DNA of 64,000 nucleotides, from assembly GCA_910573755.1 (NCBI GenBank), contig CAJTBO010000002.1, forward strand, positions 186,001 to 250,000. Direction: 5' to 3'. Positions 9,075 through 18,013 of the stretch are shown here, one piece after another. This stretch comes from Lachnospiraceae bacterium. Lineage in GTDB: Bacteria > Bacillota > Clostridia > Lachnospirales > Lachnospiraceae. Each line of letters begins with the position of its first letter. Positions within the stretch are counted from its first letter, which is position 1. Below the pieces are notes generated by a model, which saw nothing but the letters and a program-made list of their open reading frames with translations, searched no databases and was not told where the DNA came from. The translations under genes were made by a program, and so were the position numbers.

Positions 9075-10055
9075 ATGTTTAAGAAGACAAAAGTCAGAAG
9101 TATTCTGGAACTTCCGGGAAAAAATCTAAGCGGAAGGGAGGTGTCAAAAGTTTTAGGTGTATCAAGAAATACCGTCGCTGAAGTACAGGCGTTATTCTTA
9201 CAATCGGACAAATCATGGGATGATATTTCTGAATGGGATGACGACAGGCTTTATGAACTGTTCTATCCGGATAAGTTTAAATATAAACCCAGATATGCTC
9301 CGGTTGATTATTCTTACGTCCATAGAGAGTTAAAGAAGACAGGCGTCACAGAAAAGCTCCTTTGGGAAGAATACTGTGCCAGATGTGAGAAAGACGGGGT
9401 GAATGCATGCTCTTATATAACATTTGCCAAAAATTACAAGAAATTTACGGCAGATAAAAACTATACGAGCCACATCGAGCATAAACCCGGATTAGAGGTT
9501 GAAGTTGACTGGTCAGGTCCGTCAATGAACTATATGGAGCCTGATACCGGTGGGCGTGTAACGGCATACCTGTTTGTTGCAACAATGCCCTACAGCCAGA
9601 TGATCTATGTGGAAGCCGCAACAAGCATGAATGAAAAAGCATGGCTTTCCTGTCATGTGAACATGTTCCGGTTCTTTGGCGGCACACCAGTAAAGATTGT
9701 CTGTGATAACCTGAAAACCGGAGTGACCCTGCATCCTAAAAGAGGCGAGTGGTACTTTTTCTTGACATAGTACCACCGCAGGATGTTTGACGAGGCAAAA
9801 GTAGAAGAACAGCCCATGCAGACGGCAGGAGCCATACTTTCCATAGCTGACATCTATTCCCCCCAGATCCTTGAAAAAGCATGTGATAAAGCGCTCAGGC
9901 AGTACCATATGCCTTATTATAAGACCATCTATTCCAATGCAAAGAGCATAAACAGTGAGAAGGAACTTACAGAGTTTAAGGAAAACAATAAAAAATCCGG
10001 AATTGTCAGAGGCGCGGATTACTACAGAAAAGGAGAGACAACAAATGAACATTGA
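9075..10055 (+). pseudogene. istA-like transposase, stop codon and internal deletion
   Basis: The frame starts at an ATG behind TAAGGAGGT and reads 231 residues with an N-terminal helix-turn-helix (LSGREVSKVLGVSRNTVAEVQ) and the first two catalytic Asp of the DDE fold (EVEVDWSGPSM and KIVCDNLKTGV). It then meets TAG at 9768-9770 and continues in the same frame for about 90 codons of C-terminal sequence. IstA proteins are about 400-500 residues; the region carrying the third catalytic acid is missing, so readthrough would not restore function. Transposition would be lost. Confidence 0.88.
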
Positions 10056-10812
10056 AATAAAAAAGAGTTTATCTGTATTGGAACCTGGCGGCCTTGCAAG
10101 GATCATAGAAATGCAGGAAAAAGATATAAAGCTTGTGGATTTAAGCTACGAAAAGCGTTTGGAACTGCTCCTTGAAACACTGATACAGGAACGCGAGAAC
10201 AGGCTCATAAACAGGCTTATCAGGAATGCTTACTTTAAATATCCCTGCGCAAGCCTGGAATCACTGGATTAAGATTCCAGGCAGATAAAAAAGTCCACGA
10301 TCCTGAATCTCGCCACAATGGGATTTGTTGCCAATGCAACAAATCTTGTCATCACAGGACCGACCGGCGCTGGAAAGACTTACCTTGCATGTGCCCTTGG
10401 CGTGGAAGCATGCAGACAGACTTACAGGGTTTTGTATATCAGGATGCCTGACCTGATGCGTAACTTTGAGAACCAGAGCGACAACCTCCGGGAGCTTACA
10501 AAATACAGGAAAAGGATCGGCAACTATCAAATCCTTATCCTTGATGAATGGCTGAATTATAAACTTACTGAAAAGGATGCCAAGAACCTCTATGAGCTGT
10601 TTGAACAACGCAGTGGCAATAACTCAATAATCTTTGTCGGACAGTATCCTGTGGATGAATGGCATAACAGGCTCGGCGGAGGGACGCAGGCGGATTCCAT
10701 CATGGACAGGATTATCCATAATGCCTATGAAATCCCTGCAAATGAAACAAACCTGAGAAAGCTGTATGATTTAAAGAAACTCAAAAGGCTTGTTGACGGG
10801 ATAGAAGCATAA
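10045..10812 (+). pseudogene. istB-like ATPase with one in-frame stop
   Basis: The helper ATPase of IS21 transposition (DnaC-like AAA+). The start ATG at 10045 overlaps the istA end. The frame reads 75 codons, meets TAA at 10270-10272, then continues unbroken in the same frame to 10812. The second part has Walker A GPTGAGKT and Walker B-type ILILDEW, and the C-terminal RIIHNAYEIPANETNLRK that is typical of IstB. A single base change (probably a Tyr codon to TAA) explains the break. Reinitiation at the ATG at 10318 could give a truncated ATPase. Confidence 0.88.
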
Positions 10813-10913
10813 TCATCTGAACATCATTAGACCTAATATTGCCTCTGTTGTATTTTTAAGCGACAGGGGCAGTATTACTATATCTTGTGTCTGGGGTGGC
10901 TCTCAAGGAAGAA

Positions 10914-10970
10914 ATTTCCGGGTGGCTCTGAAGCGGGAAACTGGTGGCTCCCAAGGGGGATAATATTCAA
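10914..10970 (+). repeat. Right terminal inverted repeat of the IS21-like element
   Basis: Perfect inverted copy of 8882-8938; an additional GGTGGCTC box lies at about 10895 just inside it, mirroring the left end. Confidence 0.92.
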
Positions 10971-11248
10971 TAATCTTTTGTCGAAATAATGATACTTCTG
11001 TTTCTATGTGTGAGACAGCTATTCTGAGATGGTAGAGCCGACAGGTTATGACATTTTGCCGAAAATGGTTCGGATGATTCCCAGATAGATCAGGGGTTAG
11101 AGACAAAATATGGTCTATGATTTAAAAAATTTGCGGTGCCCTTCTCTCGGGAGGGCACTGTTATAAAATATTCTATCACGCTGATATTTTGGTGATAGGA
11201 CAAACCGGTTGAAAAATAAAATATAGAAAGCGTACTGGGGAATGGAAA
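10971..11248. other. Non-coding stretch between the IS element and the recombinase module
   Basis: I see no gene here. It holds a GC-rich hairpin (GTGCCCT/AGGGCAC, 11136-11158) without a strong T-run and a CTATCAC/GTGATAG dyad near 11173-11198. These could mark the left boundary or promoter region of the recombinase module. Confidence 0.4.
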
Positions 11249-11518
11249 ATGAAACTGACAAAGGAAATTCTGGAAAAAATGGAAGCAGTGGATATCAGGG
11301 AAGTGGATATAAATGAACTGACAGATTTGAGGGATATTGTGATCGATACAAAGAAATCTGTTGCTGCAAAGCTTGTTTCTTTTGCCGAGCAGACAAACAA
11401 CATCTATGTAAATCGATTCGGAGATTACATAGTGAAGGTCCGGTTCCAAAAGGAAGGACCGACGCTGGACGATAGAATGCGAGAGTATTTAAAAAGACTT
11501 ACAGAGGTACATATTTAA
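11249..11518 (+). CDS. Small DUF6870-like protein
   Basis: An 89-residue acidic and helical protein with the segment DIREVDINELTDLRDIVID followed by a short beta-rich end (NRFGDYIVKVRFQKEGPTLDD). It resembles small proteins (DUF6870 group) that occur beside serine recombinases and conjugative elements in Clostridia; the match is from memory of the family pattern. The spacing to the first recombinase is about 150 bases and contains an attenuator-like structure. No enzymatic motif is visible. It may be an accessory or excisionase-like protein of the recombinase module, but that is only an inference from position. Confidence 0.6.
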   Translation: MKLTKEILEKMEAVDIREVDINELTDLRDIVIDTKKSVAAKLVSFAEQTNNIYVNRFGDYIVKVRFQKEGPTLDDRMREYLKRLTEVHI

Positions 11519-11572
11519 ACTGGTAGTAAAATAAAAAATTTACTTGTGAATATAGTGAGGATATGTTAATCT

Positions 11573-11660
11573 AAAGTCAGGACAAATCAGTAGAAATCCT
11601 GACTTTTCATTTTGATTAGATGAAAGGCATTTTTGCTAACTAATCTAAATAAGTCAGGAG
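11573..11660 (+). promoter_or_regulatory. Attenuator-like leader of the recombinase operon
   Basis: AAAGTCAGGA (11573-11582) pairs perfectly with TCCTGACTTT (11597-11606), a 10-bp stem with a 14-base loop. A second copy of AAGTCAGGA (11651-11659) contains the Shine-Dalgarno of the first recombinase. The middle element can therefore pair either with the first copy or with the ribosome-binding region. The words TAATCTAAA precede both copies, so they are diverged direct repeats. A translational or transcriptional switch is an inference. Confidence 0.55.
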
Positions 11661-11668
11661 TGATATCA

Positions 11669-13351
11669 TTGAAGAAAAAACATTTTCTAACGGCCATGTA
11701 TCTGCGCCTTTCACGGGATGATGAAGACAAAGATAATAAAGCCGGTAAAACCGGCGTGGTCAAATCTGAGAGCAACAGCATCGGAAGCCAGAGAGAGCTG
11801 ATCAGAGCTTTCATTATGGAGCAGTCGGACATGGAGCTGTACGATATCTATGTTGACGATGGCTTTTCGGGGAGCAATTTCGAGAGACCGGAATTTAAGA
11901 GAATGTTAGCCGACATTGAGGCGGGCAGGGTAAATTGTGTGATCGTAAAGGATCTGTCACGGTTTGGGCGTGATTATATTGGGGCGGGAAGATACATACA
12001 GAAAGTCTTTCCGGCACTCGGTGTACGCTTTATTGCTTTGACGGATCATTATGACAGTGATTCGGCTGATATGAGTGAAACATCTATCATTCTGCCTGTG
12101 AAAAATTTTATTAACGATTCATACTGCAGAGATATTTCCACAAAAGTAAAAAGCCAGTTGGAAGTGAAACGCCGGAACGGGGAATGCATAGCTCCTTTTG
12201 CAATATATGGTTATAAAAAGAGCACGGAAAGCAGAAATAGGCTTGTACCGGATGAGTATGCTGCGGGGATTGTTTGTAAAATTTATAAGTGGAAGATAGA
12301 GGGGATGGCGACCACCGCAATAGCGGAAAAATTGAATGAGCTTGGAATACTGTCCCCGAGAGAATATAAAATATCGTTGGGACTGCGTTTTCATGGGGGC
12401 TATTGTGGAACGGGGAGTTCCGGATGGAGCAGCGTGACAGTAAAAAGAATATTGACGAACGAAGTATACCTTGGGCATCTGCTACAGGGGAAAACAGAGA
12501 AAATCAATTATAAAGTAAAAAGAACGCAGGTAAAGCCGAAAAAAGAATGGGTAAAGGTGGAAAATACTCATGAACCACTTATTTCGGAGGATGATTTTGA
12601 GATTGTGCAGCAATTGTTGAAGTCAGACGGGAGGAAAAGTCCGAAAACGGGAAAAATAAGTCCTTTTGTGGGACTTCTGTTTTGCGGTGACTGCGGAGAG
12701 CAGATGATACGCCGCGTCAACCGTTATAAAGAGAAAGAAAGCATTTATTACATCTGTTCTACAAAAAACCGCGGGGACGGATGCAGCAGACACAGCATAG
12801 AAGAAAGTGAACTGTGGGAGATCGTGGAAGGAAACGTCAGGCAGTTTTCCAATGCTTTTTTAGAAGAAAAAGAAAAATTTGAACGCGTGGGAGAGAATGA
12901 AAGGAATTATGAAACGATCGATCAATATGATAAAGAGGCGGAGCGTTTAAAAAAAGAGAAGGACAAATACCATCATCTCTGCGCAGGATTGTGTGAGGAT
13001 CTGAAAAAAGGAATTATTGACAAAGAAGAATTTGAACATTTATATAAAAGTTTTAGCCGAAAAGAGGAGGAACTGGAGAAAGCTATAAAAGGGCAGGGGC
13101 AGTTCATCAGGGAGATACTTGAAAAGGGAGTTCTCTCGGCAGAACGTCTGAAATCTTTTGAAGAATGCGTGGAATTGAAGGAAATAGACCGGTATACATT
13201 GAGCAGTATGGTAAAACAGATCAAAGTGTATGAAGGCAGGAAAGTTGAGATAGAATTCCGGTTTACTGATAAATTCAAAATGATGTCCGATTTTAACCGG
13301 AGGATATTTGAGAAAGACCAGAATATCCAGACGGCAGAAAGGAGGACATAA
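11669..13351 (+). CDS. Large serine recombinase 1
   Basis: A 560-residue site-specific recombinase of the large serine family (TndX/Ccr-like). The resolvase domain has catalytic Ser in MYLRLSRDDED, VDDGFSGSNFERPEF and VIVKDLSRFGRDYIGAGRY; the recombinase domain and a zinc ribbon follow (CGDCGEQM near residue 345, then YYICSTKNRGDGC), and the C-terminus is a coiled coil. I prefer the TTG at 11669 because AGGAG lies 8 bases ahead; an in-frame ATG at 11633 lacks a ribosome binding site. The next recombinase starts one base after the stop. Such enzymes excise and insert mobile elements between short att sites. Confidence 0.93.
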   Translation: MKKKHFLTAMYLRLSRDDEDKDNKAGKTGVVKSESNSIGSQRELIRAFIMEQSDMELYDIYVDDGFSGSNFERPEFKRMLADIEAGRVNCVIVKDLSRFGRDYIGAGRYIQKVFPALGVRFIALTDHYDSDSADMSETSIILPVKNFINDSYCRDISTKVKSQLEVKRRNGECIAPFAIYGYKKSTESRNRLVPDEYAAGIVCKIYKWKIEGMATTAIAEKLNELGILSPREYKISLGLRFHGGYCGTGSSGWSSVTVKRILTNEVYLGHLLQGKTEKINYKVKRTQVKPKKEWVKVENTHEPLISEDDFEIVQQLLKSDGRKSPKTGKISPFVGLLFCGDCGEQMIRRVNRYKEKESIYYICSTKNRGDGCSRHSIEESELWEIVEGNVRQFSNAFLEEKEKFERVGENERNYETIDQYDKEAERLKKEKDKYHHLCAGLCEDLKKGIIDKEEFEHLYKSFSRKEEELEKAIKGQGQFIREILEKGVLSAERLKSFEECVELKEIDRYTLSSMVKQIKVYEGRKVEIEFRFTDKFKMMSDFNRRIFEKDQNIQTAERRT

Positions 13352-13352
13352 G

Positions 13353-15062
13353 ATGGCAAGAGTTTCCAAAAGGATAGCGGCGCGTGCTGCGGTAAGTGCT
13401 GCGCGGCAGATATCTTGTTATAAGGCAGGGATCTATGCAAGGCTTTCTTCGGATCAGGATAAAGTGAAAAATGAATCTGTGGAAATGCAGGTGAAAATCG
13501 CAGAGAAATACATAGAAGAACTCAACGAGAAACAGGCGGAGCAGATAGAGGTCGTTGATCGATATATTGATCTTGGAAAGACGGGAAGCAATTTCAGGCG
13601 CGATGAGTTTGAACGGCTTATGCAGGACATTCGTCTTGGTGAGATTAACTGTATTGTGGTAAAGGATCTCTCGCGGTTTGGCAGAAATTATCTTGAGGCT
13701 GGTAATTACATTGAAAAGATATTTCCGTTTCTCGGTGTGAGATTCATAGCCGTTTCTGACAGGTTTGATACAGGCATGGACGGAAATGAGAAGAAACAGA
13801 TAGCAGTGGAGATCAAAAACCTGATCAATGATATGTACGCAAAAGATGCATCCCTTAAGCGGAAGCAAAGTTTGAAACAGATGCGGCAGGCTGGGGAGTA
13901 TGTGGGAGGACCGGCGCCTTATGGGTATAAGACAAAATATGAGAAAAATGTACGGAAGCTTAAGCCGGATGAAAATACAGCGGATATCGTGAGATATATT
14001 TTTGAGCGGTTTATCGGGACTGCAAGCTGCAGTGCGGTGGCTGACGATCTGAACAGAAGAAGAGTAAATTCTCCGACAGTATACAAGCAGACGGGTGAAG
14101 TCTTTTTCTCCGAAAGAGAGGGAGAAAACTACAGGGGATGGGACAGATCAACGGTGGAACGCATTGTAAAAAGTGAGACATATGTGGGTAGATTGGTGCA
14201 GGGAAAGACATCTATCACAGCGAGAGATGAAAGTAATCGCATCCATAAACCAGAAGATGAGTGGTGCATAAAGGAAAATGCCCATGAACCGTTGATAGAT
14301 GCAGGAATGTTTGAGCAGGCAAGAGAAACATTACAGAGAATCCATGAGAAGAGCCGGCTTCGTAATCATCCGGCGAAAGAAGTTGCCATTTCTGAAAATA
14401 TATCTGATGAGGTGATGTACTGTGGCGTCTGCGGAAGGAAAATGACACGTTACAGCAAAATCAAAACATATCAAGGTGATCGGAAGCAGAGGATTGACGG
14501 TTACTTTTGCCTAAACAGTGGGCAGACAAAAGTGGATATATGTCCGGAGACAAACCGTATTCTCAAAGAACCGCTGATGGATATTTTGATGCAGCTGTTC
14601 AGAGTTCAATTTGCAGTGTATCTGAAAAAGCCTAAGAAATATATCGAATCTGTAGAAAAGAATCTGTCTGATAAAAAGAAAGAACTGGAGAGCAGGTGCA
14701 AAAAGGTTAGCAGAAATATCGAAATGATCAGAGAGAAAGAAGGACTTAAATATGTGCAATATAAAGGGGGAGAGATATCTCAAAAGGAATATGTGGCATA
14801 TAAAATGCAGCAGGAGGACAGAAGGCGGGATCTGGACAGGCAGCTTGCTCAGATAGAGGATGATGTGAAAAAGACCGGTATTCTGACTGAAAAGGTGCCC
14901 GCTATGGTTCGGGCGATCCTGTATATGAGGACTGGAAAAGAACTGACAAAGGAAATGGTGGAAGCACTGGTTGACAGAATTTATGTATATCCGGGGAAGA
15001 GAGTGGAAATCTCATGGGGCTATACGGATGAACTGCTACAGGAGGTGCTTAAGCATGAATAA
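13353..15062 (+). CDS. Large serine recombinase 2
   Basis: A 569-residue large serine recombinase that starts at ATG 13353 (AGGAGG ahead), directly after the first one. Catalytic Ser is in IYARLSSDQD; the DLSRFGRNYLEAGNYIEKIFP segment and zinc ribbon (CGVCGRKMTRY ... YFCLNSGQ ... DIC) are intact, and a charged coiled coil follows. The first 25 residues are a basic, alanine-rich extension (RVSKRIAARAAVSAARQ). Its stop codon lies inside the start region of the third recombinase, so the genes are translationally coupled. It is clearly diverged from its two neighbours, so they are not recent duplicates. Confidence 0.93.
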   Translation: MARVSKRIAARAAVSAARQISCYKAGIYARLSSDQDKVKNESVEMQVKIAEKYIEELNEKQAEQIEVVDRYIDLGKTGSNFRRDEFERLMQDIRLGEINCIVVKDLSRFGRNYLEAGNYIEKIFPFLGVRFIAVSDRFDTGMDGNEKKQIAVEIKNLINDMYAKDASLKRKQSLKQMRQAGEYVGGPAPYGYKTKYEKNVRKLKPDENTADIVRYIFERFIGTASCSAVADDLNRRRVNSPTVYKQTGEVFFSEREGENYRGWDRSTVERIVKSETYVGRLVQGKTSITARDESNRIHKPEDEWCIKENAHEPLIDAGMFEQARETLQRIHEKSRLRNHPAKEVAISENISDEVMYCGVCGRKMTRYSKIKTYQGDRKQRIDGYFCLNSGQTKVDICPETNRILKEPLMDILMQLFRVQFAVYLKKPKKYIESVEKNLSDKKKELESRCKKVSRNIEMIREKEGLKYVQYKGGEISQKEYVAYKMQQEDRRRDLDRQLAQIEDDVKKTGILTEKVPAMVRAILYMRTGKELTKEMVEALVDRIYVYPGKRVEISWGYTDELLQEVLKHE

Positions 15063-16602
15063 GATTGCAATATACCTCAGACTGTCAATGGAAGATGCGG
15101 ACGATAAAGATGAGAGCAACAGTATCAGCAGCCAGAGGGTGTTGATCAGGAAATATATTGCGCATCATGAGGAACTGCGGGAGATGGATACAGCGGAGTT
15201 TTGTGACGACGGATTTTCCGGTACTGATATGAAAAGACCGGGGATGCAGAGATTGCTCAGGGAGGTAAAGGCGGGCGGTATAGGGTGTGTTGTCGTGAAA
15301 GATATGTCCCGTTTTTCAAGGGATTATATTGAACTCGGGACATATATGAATCAGATATTTCCGTTTTTGGGAGTACGTTTTATTGCAATCAATGACCATT
15401 ATGACAGCAAGGAGCATAGAGGAAGTACAGCACCTATTGATACGGCCTTTCAGACACTAATGTATGACTTATACAGCAAGGATATCTCCGTAAAAGTAAA
15501 GGCGGCGATAAGCAGTAAATGCGCAAGCGGAGAGTTTGCATTCGGTACGGTGCCGTTTGGGTATAAGAAGAGCAGTGAAATAAGGAATGGAGTTGTAATA
15601 AAGCCGGATGAGGCCCGGATTGTCAAGGATATCTTTTCACTGGCCTATGTGGGAAACAGCAGCACGCAGATCGCGAGGATACTGAACGAAAAAAGGATTC
15701 CGACAGCGATGAAGATAAGATATCCGGATAAAGTGGACAGAGGTGGGAAAGTGCGGGCGTGGAGCACGCAGGCTGTCCGGCGGATTCTGAATAACCGATT
15801 TTATCTGGGGGAGATGACCTACGGTAGAACCAAACGAAAGTATGTAGGAAGCAAGGAGGGGGTTAAAACACCTGAAACGGAGTGGAGGACTATAGAGAAT
15901 CATCACGAGCCGCTTGTCTCGGCGGAAGTTTATGAAAAAGTGTGCAGTTTTCATGATGGGGTTTCTGTGGAGAGGAAAATGGAGAAGAATCCGCTTGCGG
16001 GTAAGCTTTACTGCGGCGGGTGTGGCTATTCCATGGCTTATAAGCCATTGCGGGGAAAGAATAAGCACCGGCGGTTTGAATGCTATAAACATGCCACTTT
16101 GCAGATACCGGACTGCTGTACCTATTTTTCTGCTGATATGCTAGAGGAACTGGTGCTTTCCATGCTAATCAAGGAACTGATACTGCGTGGGGATACTGAA
16201 AAGCAGAAGGTAAGCCTTCGCTCTTTTCAAAAAGCCTGCATGGAGAAACTGGAAAAGGAACTGGCCGAAAACAGAAATCAGAGGGAGTTGCTATCGCAGG
16301 AGAAAGCTGATCTGTATGAAGGCTATGCTCTGGGAGAGATGGATGCTGTTTCGTACAGGGAGAAGGCGGAGAGACTGGCGGAGGAGAGTAACTTTTTATC
16401 AGCTAGGGAAAAGGAACTGCTGGAAGAGATTGAGGGGATAAATGAGGAATTACGAAAAACAGACGAGGATATGAGGCAGATCATAAAGTTCTCCCACATG
16501 GAGAGGCTGACGCAGGAGGCAGTGGATGCTTTTATCAAGAGAATTTATGTGTATAAGGATAAGAGGGTTGAGATTGAGTGGAATTTCAGGGAAAATGGCT
16601 AA
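15055..16602 (+). CDS. Large serine recombinase 3
   Basis: A 515-residue large serine recombinase that overlaps the second by 8 bases (AGGAGG ahead of the ATG at 15055). Catalytic Ser is in IYLRLSMEDAD, followed by DDGFSGTDMKRPGMQRL, DMSRFSRDYIELGTYMNQIFP and a zinc ribbon (CGGCGYSMAYK ... FECYKH ... DCC). The C-terminal coiled coil ends KRIYVYKDKRVEIEW, similar in style to the ends of recombinases 1 and 2 (IYVYPGKRVEISW in 2). All three catalytic domains look complete. Three overlapping recombinases suggest a hetero-oligomeric system, as for CcrA/CcrB; that is inference. Confidence 0.93.
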   Translation: MNKIAIYLRLSMEDADDKDESNSISSQRVLIRKYIAHHEELREMDTAEFCDDGFSGTDMKRPGMQRLLREVKAGGIGCVVVKDMSRFSRDYIELGTYMNQIFPFLGVRFIAINDHYDSKEHRGSTAPIDTAFQTLMYDLYSKDISVKVKAAISSKCASGEFAFGTVPFGYKKSSEIRNGVVIKPDEARIVKDIFSLAYVGNSSTQIARILNEKRIPTAMKIRYPDKVDRGGKVRAWSTQAVRRILNNRFYLGEMTYGRTKRKYVGSKEGVKTPETEWRTIENHHEPLVSAEVYEKVCSFHDGVSVERKMEKNPLAGKLYCGGCGYSMAYKPLRGKNKHRRFECYKHATLQIPDCCTYFSADMLEELVLSMLIKELILRGDTEKQKVSLRSFQKACMEKLEKELAENRNQRELLSQEKADLYEGYALGEMDAVSYREKAERLAEESNFLSAREKELLEEIEGINEELRKTDEDMRQIIKFSHMERLTQEAVDAFIKRIYVYKDKRVEIEWNFRENG

Positions 16603-16638
16603 GGTAAATAGAATGATGAACTGAAAAGAAAAAGTCGG

Positions 16639-16701
16639 TTGAACCAACAAAGAATCCAAGGTATAATAAGAGCAAATCCATATACCTTTTGTGTTTCAAC
16701 C
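16639..16701 (+). promoter_or_regulatory. Promoter inside nested dyads, upstream of the Rpn-like gene
   Basis: TTGAAC (16639-16644), a 17-base spacer and TATAAT (16662-16667) form a good sigma-A promoter. The -10 box lies in the left arm of AAGGTATA/TATACCTT (16658-16665 and 16681-16688), which in turn is enclosed by GGTTGAA/TTCAACC (16637-16643 and 16695-16701). Confidence 0.65.
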
Positions 16702-16724
16702 AAATATACAAAAGGAGAAGGATT

Positions 16725-17687
16725 ATGAATATATCTGAAGATATGCAGATAGATACAGAATTAAAAAATGCTGTAACTGTATCAGATAAAATTGCGCAAT
16801 ATGATGATCTGGCAAAAAGATTGATGGGAAATAAAATTATATTGGCGCATATATTGGTAAAAGTAGTTGATGAGTTTAAGGGGATGAATCCCAAAGATGT
16901 CGTTCCTTGTATTGAGGGAGATCCCTTTATCAGTGTTATTCCGATAGAACCAGGGCTGACGAATGCAGTGAAACAGAAAAACGGACAGAGGATTATCGGA
17001 TTCAATACTGAAAATATGGAGCGGTATGAAGGAGTAATTAGGTTTGATATTGTATTTTATGTTCGCTTAAGTGATGGACTTGTACAGATTATAACAAATT
17101 TGGAAGCGCAGAAGGACGAACCTTCAGGATACGATATTTTAAACCGAGCAATCTTTTATGTGAGCCGACTTGTTTCGTCACAAAAGGAACGAGACTTTAT
17201 AAAAAGTAATTATAATGATATTAAGCGTGTGTTTTCTATTTGGATTTGTATGAATATGAGCGAAAACAGTATGGATTATATACACTTGACGGATGATAAA
17301 TTGCTAGGTTCTTATCAGTGGAAAGGCAGAATAGATTTGCTGAATATCATTATGATTGGAATAGCAGATGAACTTCCAGAGCATGATGAACAATATGAGC
17401 TGCATCGTTTATTGGGAGCTTTGTTATCTAAACAATTATCAATAGAAGAGAAGTTAAATATTGTTGAAACAGAGTATGATATTTTACTGGATGAGAATAT
17501 AAGGAAGGAGTTGGGATCTATGTGTAATCTGGGAGAGGGAATCAGGGATAATGCTATTGCAGATGTGATAATGAATATGTACAAAAAGGGATATCCATTA
17601 GAACAGATTGCGGAGATAGTAGAAAAGAGCATAGAAGAAGTGAAGGCCGTTATCAGAAAACGAGGATTTGTATTAGCGCAGTTGTGA
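16725..17687 (+). CDS. PD-(D/E)XK nuclease family transposase-like protein (Rpn-type)
   Basis: A 320-residue protein of the Rpn/PD-(D/E)XK transposase-like group common in Lachnospiraceae. The nuclease core shows the Asp strand RFDIVFYVRL followed by IITNLEAQKDE (the ExQ variant of ExK) near residues 105-130, then a helical region with ISRLVSSQKER-type sequence and a C-terminal helix-turn-helix-like end (YPLEQIAEIVEKSIEEVKAVI). The start at ATG 16725 has AAAGGAG ahead. Family members cut DNA and promote RecA-independent recombination in known cases (E. coli RpnA). It has its own promoter and is followed by a GAAAGCAG/CTGCTTTC dyad. Confidence 0.8.
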   Translation: MNISEDMQIDTELKNAVTVSDKIAQYDDLAKRLMGNKIILAHILVKVVDEFKGMNPKDVVPCIEGDPFISVIPIEPGLTNAVKQKNGQRIIGFNTENMERYEGVIRFDIVFYVRLSDGLVQIITNLEAQKDEPSGYDILNRAIFYVSRLVSSQKERDFIKSNYNDIKRVFSIWICMNMSENSMDYIHLTDDKLLGSYQWKGRIDLLNIIMIGIADELPEHDEQYELHRLLGALLSKQLSIEEKLNIVETEYDILLDENIRKELGSMCNLGEGIRDNAIADVIMNMYKKGYPLEQIAEIVEKSIEEVKAVIRKRGFVLAQL

Positions 17688-18013
17688 TCAGATGATATAT
17701 GAAGGGAAAGCAGTGAATCAGTTATTCGGTTTGCTGCTTTCTCCGTCATAAAAAACATAAATTTCAGGTATCTCAACTTGACAATAATCTAACACAAGGG
17801 GTATAGCTCAATACGAGTTTTCGTGATATTTACGGGAAAAATTGAAAAAAAGTTCGTGACAGTAACTTGACACAAGAGGGGTACGGAAAACTGAATCTGC
17901 AGCAGGCGTTTGAGGCGCTGCGTGTGTGAGTGGAGTTCCAGAGAGAGTAGTGATAATAAGCAGAGCAGTGGATAAAGATAATGTGAAAGAGAGATACAGA
18001 GGATGAAAGCGAT
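17688..18013. other. Non-coding debris between two nuclease-related genes
   Basis: No intact gene. There is an 8-bp dyad GAAAGCAG/CTGCTTTC (17708-17743) after the nuclease gene, and two related blocks beginning ACTTGACA and ending in GGGGTA (about 17777-17804 and 17863-17884). A short frame reading KLNLQQAFEALRV looks like the end of a lost protein. Confidence 0.35.

Larger units (their letters stand above)
8882..10970 (+). mobile_element. Decayed IS21-family insertion element
   Basis: The element is bounded by 57-bp inverted repeats that are identical base for base (8882-8938 and 10914-10970) and contains remnants of an istA-like transposase and istB-like helper ATPase in the normal order, with istB starting inside the end of istA. 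Each terminus holds repeated GAGCCACC boxes, as expected for transposase-binding sites at IS21 ends. No clear target-site duplication is visible outside the repeats. Both genes have in-frame stops and istA has lost an internal part, so the copy should be inactive on its own although its ends are intact and could be moved in trans. Confidence 0.88.
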
